The notes under the pieces are model-generated. The model searched no databases. It saw only the letters and a program-made list of their open reading frames with translations, and had not been told where the DNA came from. A stretch of DNA of 47,093 nucleotides from Bacteroidota bacterium. GTDB lineage: Bacteria; Bacteroidota; Bacteroidia; Chitinophagales; Saprospiraceae. The position numbers were made by a program, and so were the translations under genes. This document shows positions 25,729-36,477 of this stretch, piece after piece (position 1 is the first letter of the stretch; each line of letters begins with the position of its first letter). The stretch covers positions 1-47,093 of the forward strand of contig JAKQLF010000284.1 in assembly GCA_029567325.1 (NCBI GenBank). The letters are read 5' to 3'.

Positions 25729-28131
25729 ATGATAAAGAATTACATTAAAATAGCTTGGCGGAATTTGCTAAAATCAAAGTTGTATTCTGCCATCAATATC
25801 ATTGGTTTAAGCATTGGAATCTCAGCTTGTATTTTGATTGGTTTGTATATTCACAATGAATTGAGTTATGATCAATTTCATCTGAATTCAAATAATATTT
25901 ATCGTGCTTCCATGGTGTACAGTACAGCTGGCCCTGTCAATGAAGCAGCAGTGTCGGGTTCTAAAGTTGGCCCTGAATTCAAAAGGACTTTCCCTAATGT
26001 AATGGAATATGTGAGGACATATGTGACAACCTCTTCCATTAAAAAAGGGGAGTTGGTTTTTGATGAAAATAAAATGCTGTTTGCAGATTCTGTTTTTTTT
26101 AGTGTTTTTTCATTTAAATTATTGGCAGGTGATTCGAAAACTGCAATTGATGCACCTGATAAAATAGTTTTGACTCAAAGTAGCGCAGCTAAATTATTTC
26201 CACAACAAAATGCTATAGGTGAAATTTTGAGATATGGAGGTAGCGATTATAAGGTAAGTGGTATTTGTGAAAACCCGCCACAAAATTCTCAAATTAAATT
26301 TGATTTTGTAATTAGCTTCAGCAATTTGGGGAATGCCTATAAAACGGAAACTTGGTGGAATGCAAATTGGGTAACTTATTTGCTTATAGATAATCAAACA
26401 AATATTGACCAATTCGAAAATCAAATCAATGCTTATATGGATTCTGATTTGGTGCGCGAGCAAACAGGATCAATGGATCCAAATTTCTTGCATTATCGAT
26501 TGGAACCATTTAATAAAGTACACTTACATTCAAAGCTAGAAGGACTCGAACCAAATGGCAATATCCAATACATTTACATATTTGGAATAATTGGTATTTT
26601 AATTCTATTAATTGCTGGAGCAAATTATACCAATTTGGCAACAGCACAAGCGATGGGGAGAGGTGGAGAAATTGGAACAAGAAAAGTTTTGGGAGCCACC
26701 AGAAATCAAGTCTTTTCCCAATTTATTGGTGAGGCAGTAGTACTGACCAGTGTCGCTACAGTGTTTGCCTTGATGATAACACTTTTTGCAATTCCATTTT
26801 TTAATAACGTTTCCGGTAAAAGTTTTGTTTTTGGTGATGTTCTGAGTTTTAAAGTATTGATTTTGGGGCCAATATTTGCGTTGATTATCAGCTTTTTAGC
26901 TGGAATTTACCCAGCGGTAGTATTATCAGGCACAAAAGCATTGACTGCAATGAAATCTTCCTTTGAATTGGCTAAAGGGAATGGAAATGTATTGCGCAAA
27001 AGCTTGATTGTTGCTCAGTTTTCAATTTCAATTTTTTTGATTTCTGTCACCGCAATCATCATTTCGCAGGTCAATTTTTTGAAAAAAACCAATTTGGGCT
27101 ATGACAGAAACCATGTTTTAGTGATTCCAATGAACCAAAAAATATCAGAGAATTATGAGCTTTTGAAGCCAGCTATTCAAAATGTGATTGGTGTAAGTGC
27201 TGTTACCGCTTCTTATGACACGCCAGAATATGTTGCTTGGGGAGATGGAATTTCAGCAACTGGAGCTAATGGACCAGTGGAAATATCACTCAACGCAATG
27301 CCTGTAGATCTTGACTTTGCCCAAACATTGGGTATGCAATTTGCTGCTGGGAGAGACTTCCAAAAATATGATTTTGATCTGATGGACACAACCAATAATT
27401 CAGTTAATTACAAATTGCCATACATCATCAATGAAACTTTGGCCAAAATGATTGGATGGACTCCTGAAGAAGCCATAGGTAAAACCATCGAGCACCGTGC
27501 TTTAGGCCCCATTGTGGGCGTTTTAAAAGATTTTCATTTTCAAAGTTTACATCAATCAATAGGTCCATTACTTCAATTTTTAGATAAAAATTCATCCAGA
27601 AAGCTGTTGGTAAAAATGGATGGAGGTCAAATGAAGGAAACACTAAAAGGTTTAGAAAATTTGTTTGCAGCAAGGATGCCTGGCCAACCTTTTAACTATC
27701 ATTTCTTGGATGACGATTACAATAAACTTTACCTATCTGAACAAAGAACCACCTCATTGTTTAAAGCCGCCGCTTTTCTAGCAATTTTGTTAGCCACTCT
27801 TGGACTTTTTGGTTTGGCTGCCTTTATGACTTTCAGCAGAACTAAGGAAATCGGAATTCGACGAGTTTTGGGAGCAACTCTGTTTTCAATTTCTCAATTA
27901 TTTGTGCGTCAGTTTATTTTTTTAATTGTGGTAGCGGTTGTGGTAGCAATTCCAATGGCGTGGTATGCAGGCAATTATTGGTTGCAGGATTTTGCTTATA
28001 AAATTGAGTTGGAATGGTGGCATTTTGCCCTTGCAGGAACTTTGGTGCTGCTGATTGCGGTGGCTACCATCAGTTATCAATCCATCAGGGTTTGTTTGTT
28101 GAATCCGATAAAATCTTTGAGAAGTGAATAA
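25729..28131 (+). CDS. ABC permease 3 of 10
   Basis: 800 residues. TM1 is INIIGLSIGISACILIGLYI; domain 1 ends with FNKVHLHSKLEG, the IHL-type subclass. Coupling helix 1 is GGEIGTRKVLGAT (about 312) and helix 2 is RTKEIGIRRVLGAT (about 704). Domain 2 has VGVLKDFHFQSLHQSIGPLL, a segment conserved across the array. The tail LLNPIKSLRSE is canonical. It follows permease 2 after 15 bp with no repeat in between, one of only two tight junctions in the array. It is followed by the longest and most repetitive spacer of the cluster. Confidence 0.93.
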   Translation: MIKNYIKIAWRNLLKSKLYSAINIIGLSIGISACILIGLYIHNELSYDQFHLNSNNIYRASMVYSTAGPVNEAAVSGSKVGPEFKRTFPNVMEYVRTYVTTSSIKKGELVFDENKMLFADSVFFSVFSFKLLAGDSKTAIDAPDKIVLTQSSAAKLFPQQNAIGEILRYGGSDYKVSGICENPPQNSQIKFDFVISFSNLGNAYKTETWWNANWVTYLLIDNQTNIDQFENQINAYMDSDLVREQTGSMDPNFLHYRLEPFNKVHLHSKLEGLEPNGNIQYIYIFGIIGILILLIAGANYTNLATAQAMGRGGEIGTRKVLGATRNQVFSQFIGEAVVLTSVATVFALMITLFAIPFFNNVSGKSFVFGDVLSFKVLILGPIFALIISFLAGIYPAVVLSGTKALTAMKSSFELAKGNGNVLRKSLIVAQFSISIFLISVTAIIISQVNFLKKTNLGYDRNHVLVIPMNQKISENYELLKPAIQNVIGVSAVTASYDTPEYVAWGDGISATGANGPVEISLNAMPVDLDFAQTLGMQFAAGRDFQKYDFDLMDTTNNSVNYKLPYIINETLAKMIGWTPEEAIGKTIEHRALGPIVGVLKDFHFQSLHQSIGPLLQFLDKNSSRKLLVKMDGGQMKETLKGLENLFAARMPGQPFNYHFLDDDYNKLYLSEQRTTSLFKAAAFLAILLATLGLFGLAAFMTFSRTKEIGIRRVLGATLFSISQLFVRQFIFLIVVAVVVAIPMAWYAGNYWLQDFAYKIELEWWHFALAGTLVLLIAVATISYQSIRVCLLNPIKSLRSE

Positions 28132-28768
28132 AGTGAATAGTAAATAGTAAATAGTGAATAGTGAATGGTGAATGGTGAACGGTGAATTGTGTGAAATGTG
28201 AAATTTCAATTGGAACCACAGGTAGGGGATGGCCAACGTGCCTTCCCAAACGGAATGTTTATAATTGGTCGTGAATGGTGAATTGTGTGAAATGTGAAAT
28301 GTGAAATTCCAATTGGAACCACAGGTAGGGGATGGCCAGCGTGCCTTTCCAAACGGAATGTTTATAATTGGTCGTGAATGGTGAATTGTGTGAAATGTGA
28401 AATGTGAAATTCCAATTGGAACCACAGGTTTGGGATGGCCAACGTGCCTTCCCAAACGGAATGTTTATAATTGGGCGTGAATGGTGAATGATGTGAGATG
28501 TAAAATGTAAAATGTGGGATGTGAAATGCGTATTTGAACCTCCCTGGTTGAGACAGGATTTATCCTGTCTTCCCAGCCCGAAAATAAATTATAAATAAAA
28601 AGTAAATGGTGAATTGAGTGAAATGTGAGATAGTGAAATACGAAATTCCAGTTGGAATCAATTGTTGAGACAGAGCATGCTCTGTTTTCACAGGAGAAAT
28701 TTTTGAACAGAAGAAAAGAAATAGCTTGCCAATTAATTGAAAGTAAATATGATATTAAATCGTAAATT
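28132..28768. repeat. Composite element after permease 3, with a 103-bp tandem triplication
   Basis: GTAAATA/GTGAATG heptads fill 28140-28200. Core blocks start at 28210, 28313 and 28416, exactly 103 bp apart, each TTGGAACCACAGGT, an imperfect GGGATGGC...GCCTTCCC stem and AACGGAATGTTTATAATTGG. A different block follows with the perfect stem GACAGGA-TTTA-TCCTGTC (28552-28569), then a third with the palindrome ACAGAGCATGCTCTGT (28670-28685). No gene is present. Confidence 0.85.
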
Positions 28769-31150
28769 ATGATAAAGAATTATTTTTTAATTGCATGGAG
28801 AAATTTACAGAAGAGCAAGGGATATTCTGCGATAAACATCGGAGGACTTGCTGTAGGCATGGCCGTAGCGATATTAATCGGTCTATGGATTTGGGATGAA
28901 ATCAACTTTAATAAACACCATAAGAATTACGATTCCATTGTTAGGGTGATGCAACATCAGACCTTCAATGGTACTGTGCAAAGTTTTAATTCAAACCCGT
29001 ATATTATGGCTTCCGAAATTAGAAAAAATCATGGGGAAGATTTTCTTTACGTGGTTCAATCTTCTTGGAACAATGAGCACATCCTCACCTTTGGTGATAA
29101 AGCTTTGATCAGGCAAGGCAGTTATATCGAGCCTGAAATATCGGAGATGCTAAGTCTTGAGATGATTCATGGTGCTAAGGATGGCTTGAAAGATATGAAT
29201 TCAATGTTGTTGAATGAATCGGTGGCAAAAGCTTTTTTTGGGGATGAAAATCCTATAGGAAAAACACTTAAAATTAACAATAAAGTAGAGTTACAGGTAA
29301 AGGGTGTCTACCGCGACATTCCGGAAAACTCGTCCTTTCACGATTTGGAGATTATTATGCCTTGGGAACAATATTTAGCTCAAAACACTTGGGCAACTTC
29401 CATGTCGGATCCATGGGGCGCTAATTTCACTCAAGTATATGCCCAACTTTCACCTGACAGAACAGCTGAAGAGGTTTCGACGAGGATCAAAGATTTAAAA
29501 ATTAATCAAATCTCTGACGAAGAAAAAAAGTACAACCCGCAAATTTTCGTTCATCCTATGAACAAATGGCACCTATATAATACATTCGAAAATGGAATTA
29601 ATACAGGCGGACAAATTGAGACAGTCTGGATGTTTGGCATTATAGCTGTATTTGTGCTCTTGTTGGCTTGTATTAATTTCATGAACCTTAGCACGGCTCG
29701 CTCCGAAAAACGAGCGAAGGAAGTGGGCATTCGCAAATCAATTGGATCAAATAAATTCCAGTTGATGGCCCAATTTTTCAGCGAATCAATATTGATCTCG
29801 TTGATAGCGATGCTTTTTTCTATAATCCTTGTCACTTTGATGCTTCCCAGCTTTAATGGAATTGCAGAAAAATCAACAAGCATACCTTGGACCTCGCCTG
29901 TATTTTGGACACTCACTTTGGGATTCAGTTTATTTACAGGATTTGTTGCTGGCTTATATCCTGCATTATTTTTGTCCTCTTTCCAGCCTGTGGATGTTCT
30001 TAAATCTACATATCGTGCAGGAAAGGCAGGATCGCTACCTCGGAAAATATTAGTCATTTCACAATTTTCCATTGCGATAACGCTCATTATTGGTACCACC
30101 ATTGTCTATCAACAAGTAAATTATGCCCAAAATCGACCAATTGGCTATGATAAAAGTGGTTTGATAAATCTCTGGTCAAATGAAATGCGCCACAAAAATT
30201 TTGATGTCATCCGACAAAGTCTGATCGATGCTAATGCTATCGTTGACATGACAGAATGTATCAGTCCTGCCACTGATGTTTATAATACCAATGGTGGGTT
30301 TGATTGGGAAGGAAAAGATCCGTCCTTGGGAGTAGATTTTCCAAACAATGGGGTCACATTTGAATATGGGAAAACTATCGGCTGGACTGTGAAAGAAGGC
30401 AGGGACTTTTCCAGAGCATTTATTTCGGATTCTAGTGCGCTAATTTTGAACCAAGCAGCGGCAGAGTTCATGGGCTTTGATGATCCAATTGGCAAGACTG
30501 TTAAATGGAATGGAGAACCTTATACGGTAATAGGAGTAGTTGATAACCTCTTGGTGGAATCCCCTTATTTACCAGTGCGTGCTTCTATATTTCATATTTC
30601 TGGTGAGGAGGAAAATGTATTAATTCTCCGTCTGAACCCGCAAAAAAGTACCAGTGAAGCGCTTGCTAAAGTGGAGGAGGTGTTTAGAAGATTTGACCCT
30701 GCAACACCATTCAAAACGGATTTTGTAGATCAGAGCTTTGCTGAGAAATTCAGATCCGAAACTAGGATTGGATATTTGGCTGGATTTTTTGGTTTCCTTG
30801 CCATCTTTTTATCGTGTCTTGGATTATTCGGTTTGGCATCTTATGTCGCCGAACAGCGAACAAAGGAAATTGGTGTTCGAAAAGTATTGGGTGCTTCCGT
30901 AGCTAGTGTCTGGAAGTTGTTGTCATCCCAATTCATTGTGTTGGTTATCATCTCTTGTATTGTATCTATCCCAATTGCATATTATTTAATGAATAATTGG
31001 CTCAATCAATTTGATTATAGAACAGATATTTCTTTCTGGGTCTTTGTGGTTGCTTCTCTAGGAGCCATATTGCTTACCTTGATAACTGTAAGTTTCCAGG
31101 CCATAAAAGCAGCAGTAGCCAATCCGGTAAAGTCCTTGAGAACTGAATAG
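28769..31150 (+). CDS. ABC permease 4 of 10
   Basis: 793 residues, start MIKNYFLIAWRNLQKSKGYS. Domain 1 ends NKWHLYNTFENGINTGGQIE, a motif (W/Y-x-L, F-x-x-G, GG-x-I) shared only with permeases 6 and 10, which sets this subclass apart from the IHL-type majority. Coupling helices are RAKEVGIRKSIGSN (about 314) and RTKEIGVRKVLGAS (about 697). Domain 2 has VVDNLLVESPYLPVRASIFH in place of the usual VKDFHFQSLH. The tail is NPVKSLRTE. Confidence 0.93.
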   Translation: MIKNYFLIAWRNLQKSKGYSAINIGGLAVGMAVAILIGLWIWDEINFNKHHKNYDSIVRVMQHQTFNGTVQSFNSNPYIMASEIRKNHGEDFLYVVQSSWNNEHILTFGDKALIRQGSYIEPEISEMLSLEMIHGAKDGLKDMNSMLLNESVAKAFFGDENPIGKTLKINNKVELQVKGVYRDIPENSSFHDLEIIMPWEQYLAQNTWATSMSDPWGANFTQVYAQLSPDRTAEEVSTRIKDLKINQISDEEKKYNPQIFVHPMNKWHLYNTFENGINTGGQIETVWMFGIIAVFVLLLACINFMNLSTARSEKRAKEVGIRKSIGSNKFQLMAQFFSESILISLIAMLFSIILVTLMLPSFNGIAEKSTSIPWTSPVFWTLTLGFSLFTGFVAGLYPALFLSSFQPVDVLKSTYRAGKAGSLPRKILVISQFSIAITLIIGTTIVYQQVNYAQNRPIGYDKSGLINLWSNEMRHKNFDVIRQSLIDANAIVDMTECISPATDVYNTNGGFDWEGKDPSLGVDFPNNGVTFEYGKTIGWTVKEGRDFSRAFISDSSALILNQAAAEFMGFDDPIGKTVKWNGEPYTVIGVVDNLLVESPYLPVRASIFHISGEEENVLILRLNPQKSTSEALAKVEEVFRRFDPATPFKTDFVDQSFAEKFRSETRIGYLAGFFGFLAIFLSCLGLFGLASYVAEQRTKEIGVRKVLGASVASVWKLLSSQFIVLVIISCIVSIPIAYYLMNNWLNQFDYRTDISFWVFVVASLGAILLTLITVSFQAIKAAVANPVKSLRTE

Positions 31151-31453
31151 TAAATGGTAAATAGAGAATGGTAAATGGTGAATTTTGTGAAATGTGAGAA
31201 GTGAGATGTGAAATGTAAAATGTGTAAAAGGATTTGTTGAGCCATGGCATGCCATAGCTTCTCAGGAAAACTATAAATTGGAAGGTAAAGAAAGGGCTTG
31301 CCCCTTTCTATGTGGCACGAAAAAATGGTAAATGGTGTGAAATGCGTAATTGCTCCTTGGTTGAGAGACAGGATTTATCCTGGCTACCCAGCCCGATATT
31401 TAATAAAAAGAAATAAATGGAATTACCAATTCCTTGATGATAAGTAAAAGAAT
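31151..31453. repeat. Composite element after permease 4, three hairpin types
   Basis: GTAAATA/GTAAATG-type heptads and GTGAGAT/GTGAAAT units lead to GCCATGGCATGCCATAGC (31241-31258, one mispair), then GAAAGGG-cttgc-CCCTTTC (31290-31308), then CAGGA-TTTA-TCCTG (31369-31382). The last 60 bp before permease 5 (ATAAATGGAATTACCAATTC...) match the leaders of permeases 7 and 8. Confidence 0.75.
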
Positions 31454-33913
31454 ATGATAAAGAATTATATCAAAATAGCCTTTCGCAATTTATTGCTAAA
31501 CAAACTTTATACAACTCTAAATGTGTTGGGTCTAACATTTGGCTTAAGCTGTTTTTTACTTATTGGACTATATTTATATGATGAACTCACCTTTGATCAG
31601 CAACATGAAAATAAAGATCGCATTTATCGATTGGTTGAACACCGAAAAACAGATTCAGAAGAAAAAAATACTGCAGCAATAAGTTATAAATTATCAGAGG
31701 AAGCAACCAAAAGTATTAGTGAAATTGAAAATATAGCTCGAGTAACTCAATTTGGAAGAGATAACCTTGGAAATATAGATGGACGGAATAAATTTCTTTT
31801 GGATATAAATGTTGCAAACAATGGTTTGATGGAAATGTTTGATTTTGAAGCAGTTGATGGAAATCCCAAAACTGCTTTGAAGGACCCTGGATCAATGGTA
31901 ATTGTAGAAGATTTGGCGATGAAGCTTTTTGGTGATACAAAAGCAGTAGGCAGAACCCTTATTTGGGATGGCTTCGATCAACCTTTCACTGTTACAGCAG
32001 TCATTAAAAATCATCCGCGTAATTCAAGTTTTGATTTTAGTGCTGTTAATTCTGAATCAACCTATTTATCTGACACAAGTTATCTAAATGATGTAAATCG
32101 AGATTGGTCATCCAACGATTTTCTGGTTTATGCCTTATTAAATAAAAGTTCAAAGCCAAAAACAGTTTCACCAAAATTGAAGGAATTATTGAAATCTCAA
32201 GCTACCTCTGAATCAGGGATTTTAAGGGATTATGAGCTCCAGCCGTTAAAAGATATTCATTTAAATTCTGAAAATATTACCAATATCATTTCCAATTCAA
32301 ATGCTACATCATCGAATGAAGGTTCCTTATTATATATCAGAATATTTGGATTGATTGCACTATTTGTGTTACTCATTGCATGCATTAATTATATGAATCT
32401 TACAACTGCAAAGGCCTCAAATAGGAGCAAAGAAATTGGTGTTAAGAAGGTTGTTGGTGCAGTTCGTGGCCAGTTGATCACTCAATTTTTAACAGAATCA
32501 GTTTTGGTTGTATGCATTTCTTTCATCTTGTCTATTTTATTGGTGAATTTAGCATTACCATTTTTTAATGATTTTGTCAATAAGGAATTAACACTTGGAT
32601 TTTCGACCAACTATAAAATCTGGTTTGCTATACTAATTGTTGTTTTTATGACGGGTTTCTTATCTGGGACCTATCCGGCATATATGCTTTCCAGATTTAG
32701 TCCTATATCGCTCTTGAAATCATTAAAGATTCCAAATAAATCTGATTTTTCATTACGTAAAGGGTTGGTTGTTTTCCAATTCACTATTTCGGTAGTGATG
32801 ATTGTAACTACCATCGTACTTTTTTTCCAAGTGAAATATTTGAATGATAAAGATTTGGGATTTAATAAAGATCTATTACTGGTTGTTGATATCAATAGCG
32901 GTAAAATACGGCAATCGGCATCAACCATAATTTCAGAATTTGGTCAAATACCCAATGTTAAAAATGTATCTACTACTTCACGAGTTCCAGGAGAATGGAA
33001 GAATATTCCAACTATTAAAGTCAAGTCAATTGGAAATGATGACGAACATAAAATATCTTATTTTTTGGGAGTGGATGAACATTTTTCAAAAACATTTGAA
33101 ATTGAATTATTAAAAGGAAGAAGTTTTGTCGGAATGTCAGATACTAATACTGTAGTTATCAATGAAACGGCTGCTAGGATGCTTAATATCACTGAACCTT
33201 CTGACCAGCTAATTGAAATTCCAGAGCGATCGATGGGCGGAAGTTTTAGGACGCTGCCAAACAATCAAATCTTTAGAGCTAAAATAATTGGTATTGTAAA
33301 AGACTTCCATTTCCAAACTTTAAGAGAAAAGATTGCACCTATGGTAATGGGCTATCAACAGAATCCAATTCATAATATTGATTATTATACTTCAAGAATT
33401 GAGGCTAAAGATTTAACTTCTGCTTTAAAGAAAATGGAATCAATTTTATTATCGTTTGATCCAGAAAACTTATTTGAGTATCATTTTCTCGACCAGCAAT
33501 TGGCTCTATTTTATGCTGATGATGCTCGACGGCAATCTATGCTGATTTGGGCTGCTTTGGCGACTATTTTGATCGCTTGTTTGGGCTTATTTGGATTAGC
33601 AACTTATACTGCTGAACAGAGAGTGAAGGAAATAGGTGTAAGAAAAGTACTGGGTGCTAGCATACCAAACTTAGCAGCTTTACTTTCTAAGGATTTCTTG
33701 AAATTGGTTTTAATAGCCAATGGAATTGCTTTTCCCCTGGCTTGGTGGGCTACGAATAAATGGTTACAAGAATTTGCATATCACATCGATTTGGAATGGT
33801 GGTTTTTTGCTTTGGCTGGAGTTGTCGCTGTAACTATTGCTTCGTTGACAGTGAGTTTCCAAGCAATAAAAGCAGCAGTGATGAATCCTGTGAAGGCTTT
33901 AAAAACTGAGTAA
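31454..33913 (+). CDS. ABC permease 5 of 10
   Basis: 819 residues, the longest intact copy. Domain 1 is IHL-type (LKDIHLNSENI) with a longer Asn/Ser-rich link before TM2 (NIISNSNATSSNEGS). Domain 2 has an insertion (IPERSMGGSFRTLPNNQIF) before IVKDFHFQTLREKIAPMVM. Coupling helices are RSKEIGVKKVVGAV (about 323) and RVKEIGVRKVLGAS (about 723). The tail is NPVKALKTE. It is joined to permease 6 by a 22-bp gap without repeats, so the two are very likely co-expressed and may pair. Confidence 0.93.
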   Translation: MIKNYIKIAFRNLLLNKLYTTLNVLGLTFGLSCFLLIGLYLYDELTFDQQHENKDRIYRLVEHRKTDSEEKNTAAISYKLSEEATKSISEIENIARVTQFGRDNLGNIDGRNKFLLDINVANNGLMEMFDFEAVDGNPKTALKDPGSMVIVEDLAMKLFGDTKAVGRTLIWDGFDQPFTVTAVIKNHPRNSSFDFSAVNSESTYLSDTSYLNDVNRDWSSNDFLVYALLNKSSKPKTVSPKLKELLKSQATSESGILRDYELQPLKDIHLNSENITNIISNSNATSSNEGSLLYIRIFGLIALFVLLIACINYMNLTTAKASNRSKEIGVKKVVGAVRGQLITQFLTESVLVVCISFILSILLVNLALPFFNDFVNKELTLGFSTNYKIWFAILIVVFMTGFLSGTYPAYMLSRFSPISLLKSLKIPNKSDFSLRKGLVVFQFTISVVMIVTTIVLFFQVKYLNDKDLGFNKDLLLVVDINSGKIRQSASTIISEFGQIPNVKNVSTTSRVPGEWKNIPTIKVKSIGNDDEHKISYFLGVDEHFSKTFEIELLKGRSFVGMSDTNTVVINETAARMLNITEPSDQLIEIPERSMGGSFRTLPNNQIFRAKIIGIVKDFHFQTLREKIAPMVMGYQQNPIHNIDYYTSRIEAKDLTSALKKMESILLSFDPENLFEYHFLDQQLALFYADDARRQSMLIWAALATILIACLGLFGLATYTAEQRVKEIGVRKVLGASIPNLAALLSKDFLKLVLIANGIAFPLAWWATNKWLQEFAYHIDLEWWFFALAGVVAVTIASLTVSFQAIKAAVMNPVKALKTE

Positions 33914-33935
33914 AAAATCATTAAAATTAAAAGAG

Positions 33936-36320
33936 ATGTTAAGAAGCTTTTTCAAAATCACACTAAGAAAACTGATGAAAGACCGCCAGTTTACAACGCT
34001 TAATTTGATAGGCTTATCTACTGCTTTGGCATGTACTTTCATGATTTATTTATGGGTAAACGATGAGTTAACTATTGATAAATTCAATGAAAATGATAAA
34101 CAGCTCTACCGTGTGCTTTATAATATCAGTTTAGAGAATGATATTATAACAAATGACCAAACGCCCTATCTTTTGGCAGATGACCTAAAAACTGAAATAC
34201 CTGAAGTAGAAAATGCAGTTTCTGTTAACTATTTTGAAAACGGATTTTTGGGTGCTGGGGTGGCTACTTATGGCGAAAATAACATCAAAGTGCAGGGTGC
34301 TTTTTCCAGCAAAGAATTATTTAATGTATTTTCATATCCACTAATTGAAGGAGACAAAGAATCGGTTTTAGCCAATAAAACTGGAGTTGTTATTTCCGAA
34401 AAACTTGCAAAAAGTTTATATAATACTACCGAAAATTTGATTGGAAAACCTTTGAAGTGGACACATAAATTAGAGTTAAACAGTCCTTTAACAGTCTCTG
34501 GTGTTTTTAAAAATCTACCAGTAAATGCCACCAATCAGTTTGATATTGTTTTCAATTTTGACTTACTTTTGGAAAATAGACCAAATATAAAAGATTGGAG
34601 AGGTACTTATGCTCATACTTATTTGGTACTAAAAAAAGGCACTGATGTTGGGCAGTTAAATAATAAAATTCATGATTTTCCGAAAGCAAAACACCCTTCA
34701 AATGCTAATTGTACATTATTGGCCGTTCCTTTTTCTGATAAATACTTGTATGGAAATTTTGAAAATGGAATGCAAGCAGGCGGTAGAATCGAATACGTTA
34801 AGTTATTCTCATTTATTGCTTTTTTTATTTTGATTATTGCTTGTATCAATTTTGTGAATTTGACTACTGCTCAGGCATCAAAAAAGGCGAAGGAAATAGG
34901 TGTCAAAAAAACATTGGGAGCAAGTCAAACCTCACTGATTTATCAATATTTAGGCGAATCATTCCTTTTGACTTCACTATCAACAACTATTTCAATAGCA
35001 TTTGTAATTTTACTATTACCTGCTTTTAATAGCCTAACTGGCAAACAAATAGCCCTAGGTTTCAACGCAAATACAATCCTGGCAATTTCAACAATCATTC
35101 TAATAACAACTTTATTTTCAGGCATATATCCTGCCTTATATCTTTCAAAATTCAACCCTACTTCTGTACTAAAAGGAAAACTCAGCACTACTTTTGGTGA
35201 ATTGTTTGTAAGAAAAGGCTTGGTGATATTTCAGTTTGGAATGTCCATTATCTTCATTGTGGGCTTTATAGTGATTAAAAAGCAAATTGATTTTATTCAA
35301 ACTCAAAACCTTGGTTACAGTCGCAGCAATATTATAAGTGTAAAAAGGGAAGGTAGTTTTTTTAAAAATTCAGATGTATTTTTAGCTGAATTAAGAAACT
35401 TACCAAATGTTGAAAGGGTATCAACAATGCCAAAAAGTATATTAGATGGTAATGATAATCAAAGTGGGTATTCGTGGAGAGGCCAAAAATCTGATGAAAA
35501 TTACAGTTTCAAATCTCCAAGAATTAGTTACGATGCAATCGAATCTTTAGGGATACAGGTACTTCATGGGCGATCGTATGCTGCAGCATTTAATGACGAT
35601 GAAAATCGGATTATCTTAAATGAGTCAGCCGTGAAAAAGATGCAACTCAAAAACCCCGTTGGCTCAATAATAAAACAAGGTGAGAACTCTTACGAAATAA
35701 TAGGTGTAGTAAAAGATTTTCAATATGGCTCGCTTCACCAAAAAATTGAACCTTTAATTTTTAGATTTAGACCTGAGGCATTTGGAGATAATGTACTCGT
35801 GAAAATAAAGGCTGGCAATGAAAATAATGTTATAAAAAACATTAAAAGTGTTTACGAAAAATTTCATCAAAAATACTCATTTGAATATTCGTTCTTAGAT
35901 GCAGATTATCAAAAATTATACGCTTCTGAGCAAATCATTGGCGTTTTATCCAATTTCTTTGCTGGCTTGGCGATACTTATTTCTTGCCTAGGCTTATTTG
36001 GGCTAATTACTTTCACAGTGCAAAATCGACAAAAGGAAATTGGTATCAGGAAAGTTTTAGGTTCGACTATTACCGAGGTTACAGTATTATTATCAAAAGA
36101 CTTCTTGAAGTTAATTTTAATATCAATTATTATTTCTTGTCCAATTGCCTATTATTTAATGCAAAATTGGCTTCAAGATTTTGCATATAAAATAGATTTC
36201 CAATGGTGGTTCTTTGCTTTTGCTGGACTTTCAGCAATTGGCATTGCCTTACTAACAGTTAGTTATCAGTCGATTAAAGCAGCTTTAATGAACCCAGTTA
36301 AAAGTTTGAAAACTGAATAG
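33936..36320 (+). CDS. ABC permease 6 of 10
   Basis: 794 residues, with an altered start (MLRSFFKITLRKLMKDRQFT). Domain 1 ends DKYLYGNFENGMQAGGRIEY, the subclass of permeases 4 and 10. Coupling helices are KAKEIGVKKTLGAS (about 316) and RQKEIGIRKVLGST (about 698). The IIGVVKDFQYGSLHQKIEPL segment and the NPVKSLKTE tail are canonical. The tight 22-bp link puts a GG-type permease right after the IHL-type permease 5, consistent with a heterodimer of the two subclasses (inference). Confidence 0.93.
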   Translation: MLRSFFKITLRKLMKDRQFTTLNLIGLSTALACTFMIYLWVNDELTIDKFNENDKQLYRVLYNISLENDIITNDQTPYLLADDLKTEIPEVENAVSVNYFENGFLGAGVATYGENNIKVQGAFSSKELFNVFSYPLIEGDKESVLANKTGVVISEKLAKSLYNTTENLIGKPLKWTHKLELNSPLTVSGVFKNLPVNATNQFDIVFNFDLLLENRPNIKDWRGTYAHTYLVLKKGTDVGQLNNKIHDFPKAKHPSNANCTLLAVPFSDKYLYGNFENGMQAGGRIEYVKLFSFIAFFILIIACINFVNLTTAQASKKAKEIGVKKTLGASQTSLIYQYLGESFLLTSLSTTISIAFVILLLPAFNSLTGKQIALGFNANTILAISTIILITTLFSGIYPALYLSKFNPTSVLKGKLSTTFGELFVRKGLVIFQFGMSIIFIVGFIVIKKQIDFIQTQNLGYSRSNIISVKREGSFFKNSDVFLAELRNLPNVERVSTMPKSILDGNDNQSGYSWRGQKSDENYSFKSPRISYDAIESLGIQVLHGRSYAAAFNDDENRIILNESAVKKMQLKNPVGSIIKQGENSYEIIGVVKDFQYGSLHQKIEPLIFRFRPEAFGDNVLVKIKAGNENNVIKNIKSVYEKFHQKYSFEYSFLDADYQKLYASEQIIGVLSNFFAGLAILISCLGLFGLITFTVQNRQKEIGIRKVLGSTITEVTVLLSKDFLKLILISIIISCPIAYYLMQNWLQDFAYKIDFQWWFFAFAGLSAIGIALLTVSYQSIKAALMNPVKSLKTE

Positions 36321-36477
36321 GCCAATTTTTTAATGGTTAATGTTTAATGATTAATGTTGAGAAATGTGAGATTAAAACTGACTGGTTGAGACAGGGTTTA
36401 TCCTGCCTCCACAGCTCCGATTTTTGATAAAAAGAAATGAATGGAATTACCAATTCAATGATGTTAAATATTAGAAT
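36321..36477. repeat. Composite element after permease 6
   Basis: Short version: ATGGTTA/ATGATTA heptads, a GAAATGTGAGAT unit, then CTGGTTGAGACAGG-gttta-TCCTGCC and AGCTCCGATTTTTGATAAAA. The final stretch (ATGGAATTACCAATTC to TTAAATATTAGAAT) is nearly identical to the leader of permease 8. Confidence 0.65.

Noticed and set aside
27922-28455. 177-codon minus-strand frame
   Set aside because: Half is antisense to permease 3 and half is the 103-bp repeat translated three times (HFTFHTIHHS-type).
29551-30102. 183-codon minus-strand frame
   Set aside because: Fully antisense to permease 4 and without family features.
31303-31318. Second TGGCACG as a sigma-54 site
   Set aside because: It is followed by an A-rich run with no -12 element, and lies inside a composite repeat.
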